39,480 bases of DNA from Helochares maculicollis (Eukaryota; Arthropoda; Insecta; Coleoptera; Hydrophilidae). Within the stretch, counting starts at the first letter, position 1, and each line of letters begins with the position of its first letter. Of this stretch, positions 11,141 through 23,086 are shown piece by piece. The stretch lies in contig JAWQRO010000415.1 of assembly GCA_033557835.1 (NCBI GenBank), forward strand, positions 1-39,480, read 5' to 3'. The position numbers and the translations under genes are program-made. The notes under the pieces are model-generated. The model did not search any database and was not told where the DNA came from. It was given only the letters and a program-made list of their open reading frames with translations.

Positions 11141-14100
11141 CAAGCCTCGATACCAAATGACTAGCAGTAATATTGCGTATTTTATTTGTTTGTTGGTAGA
11201 TTAATGATTAAAACGCTATTTGGTACAACTGGTAACCAATATATGAACAAAAACTGCAATTCAAACTTTAAGACTTACAGAAACAATTGCATTACAAGTT
11301 GGAACAAAGTAATTTTAAATCATTCGTAGATATAAATATAAACAACAAAAAACTTTGTATGTATAGAAAATATTTTTTTAAGTCTTCAAATTATAATGTC
11401 AGTTTTTTCTTAATTTAAGACGATTTTAGTCTTGAATTTTGCTCAAGGTAAGTCACCGGAAAATTCAGTAAGGGAAAAAATCGCTTGACTAATTTTTGTT
11501 TCGCTCCTCGGATTTCATGTTTACATATCGTGAAAACGAAAGCCACCAAATGTATCAGGCAAATTAGCCCCCACTATACAACCCGCTTAAAGAAAACCAA
11601 TTATGAAAATTCTAAAGACCCTTTGTCCTCATCTTAATTTCGCTTAATAAGTATGTAAACATTCCTTTGTGCCTCGCCTTAAATTTTCGAGCTCATTTTT
11701 ATGTTGACAACACAATTATTTAAAGCCTCCCACATTTTTCTTTTCTTTTCGTAATGAACGTCACGAGTAATAGATTCATGACGAACTATAATTTGAGACA
11801 CAAAAAATTGGGACCGTTCTAAAATTTTGCCAATTTTGCAATGTAAATTTGGTGCGAAGCTTTGCGATTTGTGCGAGTGTGATTCGAAGAGATGAGAGAT
11901 TGGCATTTACATATTAGTCGGGCTGCCGGCAATTTTGAAGTAGAATTCTGGGGGAGTGTCATTTCAAAGTCGTGAAATGTCCGTCGTAACAACCCTCGTC
12001 TCGGGTGGCTGCAGCCTGTAACTGGAATACTAAACGTTAGCAAGAGAAAACAAACCTTTGCTTCAGCCTTGTCCGGCTTATATAGCATTGAATTTCGAAT
12101 CCACATCAGAATTTGTGTACCAAACTGCAATTTATACAGCTAATGTCCAAGTCAATAGAGAATTGAAATGCGAGGACTGTTAACGAGCGTATTGATAACG
12201 CAATAGCCGAACAAATACTTGATTTCTTTGTTTGTGGCCCTTGTGCGTTTTGTGTGTCAAAGTACAAAGAAAATGTCCCTAAAATATTTCCAACATGTTT
12301 ATTTATTTCAAAGATGAAGTCAGTAATATGTTATATTCAGATACAATCATGTTACGGCTAGTAAATTAAAAACGAAAATTTTAAGCGACGTGACCTTTTT
12401 GCTACGCATCCATTCCTATTCTTAGAAAACGTGGGACGCCAAATAATTATTTAAACCATCCGTTCACTAATTCTTACTTTGATCATAAGTATATCAATTA
12501 AATTAAGGCGGCGTAAGAGCGTAGTCATCCATCTAAGAGCTTTAATTAACATTCTAGTCGCGCTTTCAAGGGGAAAATACTGTTGAAATTTTGCAAATTG
12601 CCATTTTTGTGGCTTCCGTCTAGACACTTTAAAAAGATTCAAAAGAAATTTAGGTTTACGACATTTTTACGATAAAGCATTCGATTTCCTCCCCGTTTGG
12701 GGTGCCTCTCCCGATTTTATTGTTTACCTTTAGTGTGACGAGCCGTAATACTTCAAAGACTTACAGGTAGGTTCGAAAAATGGCATTTGAAAAACTTTGA
12801 ACGTTTACTGGTATGATTAATTGCAAATGAGCCGCTTTATTGTTTTCGCACGAAAAAGCAACACTGCGGTGTTTATTTCTGAAGCAGCTATTTGCTAGGA
12901 AACCATTCTTTACAAAGTGTCCAACAAAAGAAATGAAAGGGTAAATTACGCAAAACCAGCTATTAAAGATCGCTTTTGTTTCATTACGAGCGATTCATAC
13001 CTTTGTTTAAATTCCACATGTGCAATTAAAGAAGGAACATGACACGCAAAACGAGCCGGAATAGAAAAACTTGCTTCATAAATTAAAATTATTATTGTGT
13101 ATGTATGTGTTGTAGATGTCAGCATTTTTATGGTTGTTTGAGACTTTCCCAATTAATAGAATATTATGAAAGGCTTATTTATTGTTTTCACATAAGTTTT
13201 CAATGGTCTTGCGAAGAGCATTATGTTAAAATAGGCAGTGATTACCTATGAGAAAAGTTTAACATTTTCTTGTGAAATTGAACGTATTGAACAAAATGTA
13301 TACAAGTTTTATTTATGCATGCCGTAGTACAAATTTATTTGTTTGTTTTCTTAGCAATATTTTCTCTCTTGTACTTTCCAGTGCACCGTCGCTTGTAGTA
13401 AAAAGAAGCAAGTCTTTCAAAAAGATACACGTACTGTTAGAAATTTGTTTCCATAAAATCATTCTCTAACGACGATAACATCCTTCCCTACTCGCGAGAA
13501 AAAGTAAAATTGTCTGCTTCCATAAACGTTTTTGGAACAGTTCTCTACTTGATAAAACATAAACGTTCGAGCAAAGATGTATAATGCAATATAAACCACA
13601 GTATCACCCCATTCTACCCTGAATGTAAAATGAATCGAGGGATTCCCGCGTTGAGAAAACAAAAGAATTCAACGGCGAGAATAAGTAAATATTCAAGGCT
13701 GGGCTTGGAAGTACACCCAGATTACACAATTAGTGAAATTGTTTAAAATTGTCTGTCCCTCGACATAGTACGTATCTATCCTTCGAGATCATTTGCATTC
13801 CGACGGCTACAGAGCGCTACAAATGGAGATCGGAGCTGTTAGGTAAAAGTAGTTTAGGAATATGAGCATTGTTGAGTTCCATACGGCCTCATAAATTCAG
13901 CTGAAATGCACTCTGAACCAAGTCATTGTCGATATATGTCGGCGTTTATTTTGGCTTGTTTTATTTGCTAGTATTTGCATGTATGCGGACTGGAATTGTG
14001 TTTCCTAGTTGTTGATACATGAAATTCTAACGTTGGGATAAATTTCAAGTGGAAAATAAAATATTTGTTTTAGCTGGCAATCAGCCTTTGCACAAAACTA

Positions 14101-16059
14101 AGCTGTAAAGGCTAAAAGGCGACATTTTAAATGCATTAATGAATTTTAAAAACCAAAATCAACTGGCGTTCCAGTTTTAACGTACACTTGAAATTAATTG
14201 GATAGATTGCAACATTCAGCAAATGGTCTATATAAGTCAATTAATAACACAAACTCGTTCCGGTTCCATTCGATTTAATTTGTAAACAATTTCCAATTTT
14301 TCAGGGCAATCCAAATTGTTTTTACTACAAAGCGAGATATCGATTTTCATTTGTACTTTTGACATACAATAAATTTTAAACGGTTGCCCTGTCCCACACT
14401 GCCGCAAAAAACAGCTACCCAACTACCCCTCAACATGTGGAATTCATTGCAAATTCTTTTAGGCTAAATTGAAAAGTAATATTTTACTATCAATGAGTTT
14501 TTGTTTTATTTCTTGACACTGTTTATTTTGCAGACCGCCAGTTTCGGTTAAAAGCGTTCACATGTTTTGAAATTGCCTGCGCTGAAAGTCACTTTATAGA
14601 TGTTTTAGAACCAACTGGAATGTTCAAAGCAGACTCCCTTTGAGGTAGCACTGAAATTATTTAATTAATTTTATACAGATAAATATATCAAATTTGTGTT
14701 TTGTTTATTAATTTAGTCTACCCAGGACAAATTATGTACTAAGTCGTATTTGCAGCGGTGCAGACGTGCTGGGAGAAATAGTGTATGGTCGACCCATATA
14801 GTAAATAACTTTAGGCTCAGGTAGCTATAACCTATTCCTTTTACTTACCTGCACAACTAGAATATAACAGAAGTATTTGTGTTTTAATATCTATCTTATA
14901 CGATGCATGTTATATAGGAGTTCCTAATTTGTATATTATAAATAAGTAAGAGCCCAAATTTGCATTTTCATTACGTGTGGCTTTCAGAGCACATACAATA
15001 TAACAGTACTGCGGTGATAGCAAATACATAATTCACACATGGTGAAGTACTAGCAATTGATTTTGAATTGTTAAATTTCATTGTGGAAATATTTTAAAGA
15101 CGAACAGAGAGTGGAAGTCCTTTGAAAACCACTTTGAAGACAAGATTCGCAAATTTCAGGTTCGTTGCCAATAAATGCTCACAATGTTGAAGAAAACAGC
15201 TACAGAATTCCATGTTCTAACATACTGATCTTAGGCGAAGTCTAAAAAATGTGTGGTACTTTTATGAGCCTATATATACAAATAAATACGTAAAAATATG
15301 TAAATATAACCTGATTTTCATTCAACAAGAGACAGTTTTAGAAAAATAGGAATTAACGTCAAGCTAGCAAAAGCTCTGAAAGTATATCATTTTTTGAACG
15401 AACTATTTTACTATAACGTTTCGGATCGTCTTAATAACCAAAAAGATTGCCACAAGTTTATTTGTATGGTTTGTTTTATCTAACTTCTTTTGCCTTGCTC
15501 CAATAGACTGTCATTTATCTGCTCATATAGTATTTTATTGGCAAATCTTGTCCATTTCAATCCAACAAATGTGCAGAGGAAACAATACGACTTCAAAAAA
15601 GTTGAGATGTGATATAGCGGAATATATAATAAAAGTATACGTTTTTATAATTGAATGAAAGTAAATATTAAAAGTTAAAAATGGGTCAACTAAATAATTT
15701 CGATTTTATTTTTCAATTCCAGCACACTCTATTCGAACTCAGCTTTTAAATATAAACTGTTTTGCACAGTATTTGCCAAATTAGTGACACTTGCAAAATC
15801 ACACTTTGAGCGTGTGAACCATTACAAAATACTGTCGTGAGAACGAAAATGACATTCATTCTTACGAAATTTACCGAGACAAGTGACTGTAGATCGTTTT
15901 AGATAATGTTTCATTATCTTTAGCAAATCAATAAATAAATGACTGAATAGCCGATCTTAATTTGCCCATTGCCAACACCGAGATATCTAAAGATATCTTC
16001 AAAGTAGATGGTATTACTAAAGTCAAAATAAAAGCGGAAATTTAAAGAATATCTAAGAA
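11141..16059. other. Gene desert with probable non-coding conserved blocks
   Basis: No exon, tRNA or recognisable transposon. About 11420-14650 is unusually rich in CpG-bearing words for this window, with GAGCCG at 12740, 12829 and 13053, and mixes AT-rich homeodomain-like sites (TTAATT, ATTAAT) with GC-rich words. This would suit enhancers of a gene outside the window (inference). After 14650 it is plain AT-rich DNA. Confidence 0.45.
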
Positions 16060-16560
16060 CATATCCAAATGCCATCGGTGTCAATAATATGTTATATATA
16101 CGATGCTGCTATCTGCAGCGGTTCGTGCTGGAGAGCGATTTTTGTGAAGTTTCAAAAATTTGCAAAGTTTCACGAATTATCCAACAATGCCAGGCCTGTT
16201 GGTCTTTTCGATTGCGATGGTGCAAGTTTCGTTTCGATATTCCCACGGGGAGGGAAGTCAAGACTGTCGAAAGAGTTTCCCCCAATCCCTCGTAATTTTT
16301 TTCAAATTTTTCGGTGCCTCTGAAGGCAACAAATATGGCACCAGCCGGTCGAGAGCAGTGCCTCAATCAAGCGATGAGGTCCAGACAAACGGTTTGATGT
16401 TAGGCGGCCGAGGCACAGACACAGACACAGATACACATACAGGCAACATGCCAAAAATGGTCAATATGGATTCGGTGGCACTCAAAACATGGAAATTCGT
16501 CAAAATCTCGAGGTGGATTTTTTTTTCATGGTCCCAATGGGTTCCCCTTTTATACTTTAC
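16060..16560. other. GC-richer block, several frames open, unknown role
   Basis: Three plus frames and one minus frame stay open over 60-135 codons, the longest being plus 16160-16567. None shows a known domain. The block includes a CACAGA-type microsatellite and ends just before a jockey fossil. It could be an enhancer, a promoter or a transposon end. A coding exon is less likely because no single frame stands out. Confidence 0.4.
16414..16440. repeat. (CACAGA)n-like microsatellite
   Basis: Imperfect tandem CACAGA/CACATA units, about four. Confidence 0.7.
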
Positions 16561-16659
16561 ATTGTAATACGGGAATATAAAACAGCATTAACTTTTCTGG
16601 TAACACTATTTAACTTATGCATGAAGGTAACTCCTCTAACAAATAGAAACATATTCTTA

Positions 16660-16923
16660 CGTTTACAAAACTGCTTTGGATATCCCTAAAGCCTTCGACA
16701 AAGTTTGGTTGGCACTTACGTATAAATTACTACAGATTGAAACACAAAACTACACCAGTGCTATTCTACTTTTCTCATACAAACCAGAAGATTTGCAATC
16801 CATATGAAAACTTCTTCAAAGATCTGTAAATATAATCAGCAAAGGGTTTATAAAATGGGCTCTCAATATCAACCAAGTTGACTTGGAATTATCACATTAT
16901 CTAGCATATACACACTTAAAATG
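16660..16923 (+). pseudogene. Fossil jockey-like reverse transcriptase with internal deletion
   Basis: ALDIPKAFDKVWLALTYKLL at 16673-16732 is the jockey-clade block L-D-[VI]-x-K-A-F-D-x-V-W-x-x-x-L-x-x-K-L. After LLFSYKPEDLQS and one stop, LLQRSVNIISKGFIKWALNI matches the LQ..ld.I..WF.KW..K.N block. The part between them with the YADD box is missing, so a deletion removed the palm core. Confidence 0.65.
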
Positions 16924-17328
16924 ATTACACACTATCTTCAGTAAAAATGCACCATTAAAAACAGAAGCTTCATGGTATCATTCAAAGTAAAATAAATAAT
17001 AGCTTACATTTAGAACCAATTAGTTTATATTCTTTTGAATTTTCAATTGTAGATTTGTCTAAGCCATTTGCTGACCTAAAGAGTAACTGCTAATATAAAG
17101 TTTTAGATTTCAATAACACATCTGCCTATGCAAATAGAAAAAGAATTTATTAATAAGGAATACTGTATTTTTATATGAGCAGCTGGTCCTGAAATCTGAG
17201 TAATCAAGTTAGAAAATATTACTTTGCCTACTATTACTCAAAATATTCCTTATTTTATATATGTATGCTATTTATAGACAAAATGCTAGTTAAAAAAATC
17301 AACATTCACTTTTATAGTATTTAATTAT
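16924..17328. other. Gene-less stretch downstream of Rtca
   Basis: AT-rich. It holds ATTAAA (minus strand, about 17319-17324), a possible Rtca poly(A) signal. Nothing else seen. Confidence 0.5.
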
Positions 17329-18637
17329 TCATGTGTACATTTTAAGACCCAGTCCTTCACATTCAATAATATCATAATCTTCACAAGGCAGCAAATCAAA
17401 TTTAACCTAAAAATTACAAAACGTTAATTAAGTGTATATACAAGAATCACTTTCTTTGTTTTATACTTACACTAGTAAGCTGCTCAACAACAAAAATTGC
17501 AGTTTTTGTATGCATTGTAATTTTTCCAACCTTCACCCTAGAACGTCCTTTTGCCAAAGCCATGAGGATTATTATTTGGTCTTGGGTGTGTTCATCAACA
17601 CTGGAATCATCCTCAATGCATGTCATTAAATCAGTTGCAGCCTTAACACCAGTATCAAAAGGTTTTTCACTTCTTTTTCCCAAAGCACCGGATCCCAAAA
17701 CAATGTCCTTGTCAGTTTTGGCAACCAAAATTATTCCAGAACAATTCCCAGTGGCCATTTCTGCACTTTCCCTATATGTCTCTATTTTCGGCTTCATGAA
17801 TTTACTTAAAACACTTTCAGCACCTTTTGTCATATTTTCTGCTAAATGCATTGGCAAAGTTCCAGCCACAAAACAATAACCAATAACATCAGTAATGCTT
17901 CCTCTATCAACAAGATCAACAGCCTTCAATTCCGGTACAGGTTTAACACTAACGATTACTTCACCGCCACCTCTTGGAAAATATCCTCTTCTAATTAAAT
18001 CAAAATCAAAAGTAGCTCCAAATAATTCCAAAATCGGCTTGAAAACCTCTGTTGTAAATTCAATTTGTGGCGCCATCTCGGCATTTGTTCCACCTCGTAA
18101 AGTGAGGGTTGTTTCTCCATTAGCAAAAAGTGTAAGAGGTAAAGCAACTTGCAGCAATAAGCTGATGCTACCTGCAGTTTTTACATGAGCTGTGAACTCC
18201 CCAGGTTTTATTTTTGCAGGCCAAAACTCAACCACTGTTGACCCCAATTCGCCACCTTTAACTTTAGCGCTGCATATATCACGTACTAATTCCAATCCTT
18301 TTAAGTGCTGCTCTTGCAAACCAGGTTTGCTGCGGCCGGCCCTTATTTTCGTAATCCTGACCGGTTTTTGGACCAAGGCACTTATTGTGAGAGATATTCT
18401 TAAAATTTGGCCACCCTAAAAACAAGTATATTAAAGAGTATTTTGAGAAATTTAGAGCGGAGGAAAAATCTGTGCTAAATCTCGGAAAGATATGATTTTG
18501 TTAAGATAAATGGGGTCTTACTAAAAACTAAAGACTAACAATTTGAAAAGTATTATGTTAATATTATCTGTATGCAAATAATTAGTGCTTACCCCTTCTA
18601 AGAGGGAGCCATCAATTTCTACTATTTCATTCGGCAT
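17329..18637 (-). CDS. Rtca: RNA 3'-terminal phosphate cyclase, three exons, complete
   Basis: The enzyme uses ATP to turn an RNA 3'-phosphate into a 2',3'-cyclic phosphate through a covalent histidyl-AMP step. In flies the family is linked to Xbp1 mRNA processing and axon regrowth (family knowledge). I assembled exon 1 at 18593-18637 (15 codons, MPNEIVEIDGSLLEG), exon 2 at 17471-18415 (315 codons) and exon 3 at 17329-17406 (25 codons plus TGA). All junctions are GT-AG and phase 0, with introns of 177 and 64 bases. The 355-aa product is close to the roughly 366 aa of human RTCA. Landmarks are the N-terminal EGGGQILR across junction 1, IRAGRSKPGLQ, RGGTNAEMAPQ, the RTC signature RGYFPRGGGEV at residues 158-168, and the catalytic histidine in MHTKTAI at His317. 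The C-terminus IIECEGLGL matches the family end. Reading exon 2 past its donor would lose this conserved end. A candidate ATTAAA poly(A) signal lies just past the stop. No defects seen. Confidence 0.97.
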
Positions 18638-20059
18638 TATATGATTATTGTTAATGTAAGATAAACGATAAACTTTGAACTATTATTAAAATTTTTGCTG
18701 GAGGAAAAGTGAGGTTACTGTTTTGACGCAACATAGCTTAACCGAACTCCTAACGTCCTGTTAAATTTCAGCAACATTAAATCTTATTTTATAATAATAA
18801 AAATAAATATGGCAATGAATAGACAAAACTATATTTTGTAATTAAATATTTTAGTATGTAAGAATATGAAGCTGATCTTTTGTTTTAAATATATCCCAAT
18901 ATTTGGAAATACAATTAATATTTTGAAAAAATAGAGAACATTCATAGATTCTCATTTAAACTAAGAACGTTAGGATTCATTGCTCATCTAGGATCAAGCC
19001 ACTTAATAGAAATTATTAGTCTTTTACTCTGGTTGTAGAGTAGACATAACATAACTGGTCCAAAAAAATCATATATCTTTCTTTTGATGTTAAATTCTAT
19101 AGTATTTGGCATCGTCTTATTTTTGTTTCAATCATCTCTTTTCTGGTACATCGTAGGAAGCATTACCAATATATTTTTTCTTCTTCTTTGTCGAACCGTA
19201 CGACAGAGAAGTGTGTTAGTCAAACGTAGCAGTTTAAAGTTTTTACTTTGCAAAATGTTGGTGGAATCTTGGGTTGTTTTCTTTAAGGTTCCAACTAGCG
19301 CTTTTTTTATTTAACAGTTGTTATGATACTTTCAGATATTTATAGTTACATTTTCCTGCGTCCCATGATCAAAAATCAAAATATTTTCGAAGTAATATTG
19401 AGCTGTTTGATAATTTCTGGTGTAGATCTTTTACTTTAGTATTTTTCAACATTTATTTTTAAATTCCAGCCAATATACGGCTATTTATAAATTGTGTAAT
19501 TATGTTGAAATTTTCTTCAATGAAACACATTATTCTTGCTTCTAAAGCTAATTTTCCACCCGCTGCCTCTTTCCTGCTGCTTAGTTTATGAACTATCAAC
19601 TTTTTCATCGGTTCTTTACAAAGTTTTATTTTTTAGCCACTTCATTTTAAGTACTCCTTACCACTTATATGCTAGATTCACAACTTTTCACATCTTAGAT
19701 TAAAATAGGTAGCTCACACTTGTTTCAGATGTGTCTAAGCGGTAACTCAATTTCTCACTTGAATTTGAAATATCTTTCTATGAAGTTGATGAAGCTCTTA
19801 ATACCCTCTCTACAACTGGGGAGAAATGCATTTCCTTCATCGGGATCAACATGTTTTTCATGTGAAATTAAACAACTGTGTTAGCAATTTTATTTATTAA
19901 GACAATTTAAGGCATATAAAGTGCAGCACAGATTTTGATATTCTGACCTAAAAGTAAAATAACATACTATGTTTCTGTGTACATAAACTCCTAGAAAAAT
20001 TTCGACCTTTGCTTGTTTTAGAACTGAACAACCGACGTTAGACTAGTTTTCAGTACACA
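18638..20059. other. Intergenic DNA upstream of Rtca
   Basis: Holds the presumed Rtca promoter (no TATA box evident close to the start). The rest is AT-rich, possibly more mariner debris near 19.5-20.0 kb that I could not align. Confidence 0.45.
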
Positions 20060-20335
20060 AGTCTGATCTGCTGATCTGTAGGTGTTGTTGTTAAACTCTT
20101 ATTCGAATACGGCGTTTTTCTTCCAAACGTAATGAATGCAGCACTCATCTTATCAATATGTTTCCGAGGTTAAAGTAAAACTTTAAAATATGTAATACCC
20201 AATCAGTAGTGATTGAACATTTTCGCTTGGTTATTCGTTTATTATCCATAACAGTATCATGTGCAGAATTTATTACTTCTTCAGTAGTATCATTTTCGGA
20301 CGTCCAAAATATGGATCATCTTCAAGGCTTGAAAT
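20060..20335 (-). pseudogene. Decayed mariner-type transposase, DNA-binding part only
   Basis: Minus-strand reading gives SLEDDPYFGRPK (20331-20298), HDTVMDNKRITKRK, then RRIRIRV-stop-QQHLQ near 20060. This is the same order as the mariner STEDDPRSGRPK...VLDDRRI...KRIR block and parallels the copy at 10.1-11.1 kb. The catalytic half was not found nearby. Confidence 0.65.
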
Positions 20336-21260
20336 ACCATACTGGAACGTGGATACAATATTGTATTTAAAAGACCTTTATCATCCAACGCATTAACTAT
20401 TCAATTATAAATTTACACAACACTGTACTTAATTTGCCTCTATGACACGATGAAGTCATCCAAACCAATTCGTATGTTTGCCTATAGTCCTAAATTATTT
20501 ATATTGCACAAAATCTTCACGTGTTCGACAAATTATGTCAAGTGCTTTTTTAAAAGCTGAAGTATATATTAGGATTCTAATAAATATAAATCAAAAAGCG
20601 ATTAAAAAGAGGCCAAAACATTGTTTCTATCGTGAATGTGTCTTTGATGCAGATAAATTTGCAATAAATAAACTGTTTGTTAATTACAGACTAACTATCA
20701 AAAACTACACGTGACTCTCAAAAATACAATCAGTTGATTATATCTCCCCAAACTAACGTGTCAAAATGAAGCTATTTTATATTTCCGGTCAAACATTTAT
20801 AATATTGAACTTTGAAATGTTCATATACACTAATAAAATTTATAAATGAATACATATTATTATTAAATTTCAACTGTAATTACTCTGTATATGCTTTGAT
20901 TATCGAATCAAGCCATTAGAATAAAAAATTAACTCTTTTATTTGTATTTTTTGCTTATTACTTTGAATGATTGTTAACACCACGATATAAAAAATAAAAT
21001 TATTATTTTTCAATATTTCTATGCTAAACATTCTCATATTAAAACTTCAAAAACCGAACATTTTATCATTATTTTACTTTAAATATATTAAAGCTTTCTC
21101 ATCTTAGTACCAACATAACTTTACAAAAGCTCTGGCTTGAGAAAACGGTGTATGCTTGGTAATAAAGTCGCCAATTTTTTCGAAATCGAAATCAAGTCTG
21201 TGCAAAACCCATACGTCTTTTTCAAATTATTCTGTCACATCTATCAAAATTTCAGTCGAA
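20336..21260. other. Intergenic DNA upstream of TSSK
   Basis: AT-rich. The small ORF at 20478-20714 has no domain. It presumably includes the TSSK promoter, which I cannot place. Confidence 0.45.
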
Positions 21261-21344
21261 ATGAAATCGACATAAAATATGTATTTTTATGAGCAAATGA
21301 AATGCCTTCCCCTCCTGGTAGCGCGCATCAGCAAGCGACTCTAA
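21261..21344 (+). promoter_or_regulatory. Upstream ATGs in the TSSK leader, one overlapping the start
   Basis: Three short upstream reading frames precede the kinase start if the leader is unspliced here. They are ATGAAATCGACATAA near 21261, ATGAGCAAATGA at 21289-21300, and a 15-codon frame (21297-21344) that begins 5 bases before the kinase ATG and overlaps it out of frame. The kinase ATG has G at -3, while the overlapping one has C at -3. Leaky scanning would be needed, so translation may be damped. Confidence 0.4.
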
Positions 21345-23043
21345 GCCCCTCTACTGCACAGACCAACACCGAAACCCAAAAAGACCGGAAAACTGTACTA
21401 GAAACCCATGGATACTACTTGGGGAAAACGATCGGGTCCGGATCCTATGCGACCGTACGGGTAACTATTTTTGAAGATTTTTACCGTTGAAGTAAAATTA
21501 TAAATTCATTTATACAGTCTGTCTTTAATTTCATTGAACAAAAGATGGCTCACAGTGAAATGCACAATGGGAACGTTGCTGTAAAAATTGTGAGCAAATA
21601 CACTGCTCCTGACGATTACTTAAAGAAATTTTTGCCAAGGGAAATAGAAGTTGTCAAAGGACTTAAACATGCTAATCTCATACGGTTTTTGCAAGCTATA
21701 GAAACAACTCACAGGTAGAAAGAATGATGTTTAATTTTTCGCAGTGCGCAACATTTTTGTTTAAGGGTTTATATTGTCATGGAGTACGCGGAAAATGGAA
21801 GTCTTTTGGATATCATCAGAAAAGAATCTCATATTGATGAGACCAGAGCTAGGAAATGGTTTAGGCAATTGGTTGATGCTATAGAGTATTGCCATGAACG
21901 GGGGGTCGTTCACAGGGATATAAAGTGCGAAAATTTACTTATGGACGGAAATTACAACATAAAAGTATCGGATTTTGGTTTCGCAAGAGGCCAAATTAGG
22001 GGCCCAAACGGCCAAATGGTGTTGAGCGAAACGTTTTGCGGTAGTTATGCTTACGCTTCGCCGGAAATACTTAAAGGGGTTCCGTATAATCCTCAACAAT
22101 CAGATATATGGTCGATGGGAGTTGTTTTATACGCTATGGTGTTTGGAAGGCTCCCATTCGATGACACTAATTATTCTGTGCTGCTTAAGGTTTGCCAATG
22201 AGTTATTAGGCAATTTGTTTGATTTTACAATTAATTTTGGTGTTTGCAGCAAGTAAGCAATAAAGTAACTTTTCCCAGAGAACCAAAAGTGTCGACGGCG
22301 TGTAGAGCATTGATTACGAAAATTTTGGCTCCGCTTAAAATCCGTATTAAAACAAGTGGAATAAAAACTGATCAGTGGTATAATCAGTCTCCTGATGGTC
22401 CTGGTGGAAGTAAAGATCACAGTGTGAGTATTTTTGTTATGCATTATAGAAATTATATTTTACTCATTCTATTATTAAATGTGAACTTAAAACTTAAAAT
22501 CAATGTTGTACTTTAAAAAATAGCGTAAAATAGCAAGGGGTCGTTTGTTTACAAATTGAAATGAAAGTCTCACCAAAGATTTTTAAATGATTGGCAATTT
22601 TGATTGAGATTTTCGTTTTTTGTAGATTTTGGAAAAACACGTCACAGTGGGACAAATATCACACGAGGCTCTCTGATCGGACTGTTGTGTAAATAGCATA
22701 GTGTCCTTTTTCACTGTATATTTTTAAATAAAGACATTTGCTTTCAAACCAATTTCATTTCACCTGCTTTAGAAATTGATAAAACGGGAAAAATTTACCT
22801 AGCGCAGTAAATCTTAGGTGAGACGTTGATTTTCTTCTAGTGTTTCATAAATTAGTAACATAAGTCTTTCGTACACAGCTAAACGAACCAAGAGGATCTT
22901 TAACTATGAAGTCCAAAAAAAGTTCCAAACCTACATTAGTTGAAACACCCGAAAAAAAAGGTGATCGAAGCAATAAATCGCAAGAAACACCAGACACGGA
23001 TATCGCCAGCCAAGCGGGACCATCCACTAGTGACAAAAAATGA
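21302..23043 (+). CDS. TSSK: Testis-specific serine/threonine kinase (TSSK family), five exons
   Basis: Protein kinase of the TSSK branch of the CAMK group; members act in spermiogenesis (family knowledge). Exons are 21302-21460, 21545-21714, 21766-22189 and 22250-22423, then a terminal exon. Introns are 84, 51 and 60 bases, then a longer last one. Kinase landmarks are the glycine loop GSGSYATV (residues 45-52), VAVK with Lys67, PREIE with Glu86, HRDIKCEN (159-166), DFGFAR (179-184), activation-loop Thr199 in SETFCGSY, and SPE at 208-210 in the usual APE place. The exon 2 acceptor was set at 21543-21544 because this gives VRMAHSEMHNGNVAVKIV with no insert; the earlier AG before TCTGTC adds residues foreign to the family. 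Using the terminal exon at 22879-23043 gives 363 aa, matching the 358-367 aa of mammalian TSSK1/2. Using the one at 22626-22676 gives 325 aa. The kinase call is firm; the subtype and the 3' end are not. Confidence 0.93.
22626..22676 (+). other. Candidate short alternative last exon of the TSSK gene
   Basis: A strong pyrimidine-rich acceptor (TTTTTTGTAG) joins in phase 0 to the donor at 22424. It adds 16 residues (ILEKHVTVGQISHEAL) before TGA. An AATAAA lies 50 bases after the stop, at 22727-22732. The tail is short and not recognisable, so this may be an alternative end or a chance signal in AT-rich DNA. Confidence 0.4.
22727..22732 (+). terminator. AATAAA poly(A) signal after the short TSSK end
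   Basis: Exact AATAAA 50 bases after the stop of the short terminal exon. It could be chance in AT-rich DNA. Confidence 0.45.
22879..23043 (+). other. Candidate long last exon of the TSSK gene, basic/disordered tail
   Basis: Acceptor TACACAG at 22872-22878 joins in phase 0 to the donor at 22424. It codes 54 residues beginning LNEPRGSLTMKSKKSS and ending GPSTSDKK, then TGA. The tail is rich in Lys, Ser, Thr, Pro and Glu, looks disordered, and may be phosphorylated. An AATAAA follows 37 bases after the stop. The total of 363 aa fits TSSK1/2, which favours this end. From its own ATG at 22906 it could instead be read as a free 45-codon ORF. Confidence 0.6.
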
Positions 23044-23080
23044 TCTGATTGCCAAGATCTCTTATGCACCAGTCTTTGTA

Positions 23081-23086
23081 AATAAA
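23081..23086 (+). terminator. AATAAA poly(A) signal after the long TSSK end
   Basis: Exact AATAAA 37 bases after the TGA at 23041-23043, consistent with a short 3' UTR. Confidence 0.55.

Noticed and set aside
13786..13800. GAGATCATTT resembles the bantam seed
   Set aside because: The first T and the 3' half do not match, and no hairpin is seen.
17562..18419. Plus-strand ORFs opposite Rtca
   Set aside because: Shadows of Rtca exon 2.
22845..23069. Minus-strand ORF of 74 codons
   Set aside because: Lies antisense to the TSSK tail exon, whose plus-strand frame has better composition, acceptor and poly(A) signal.
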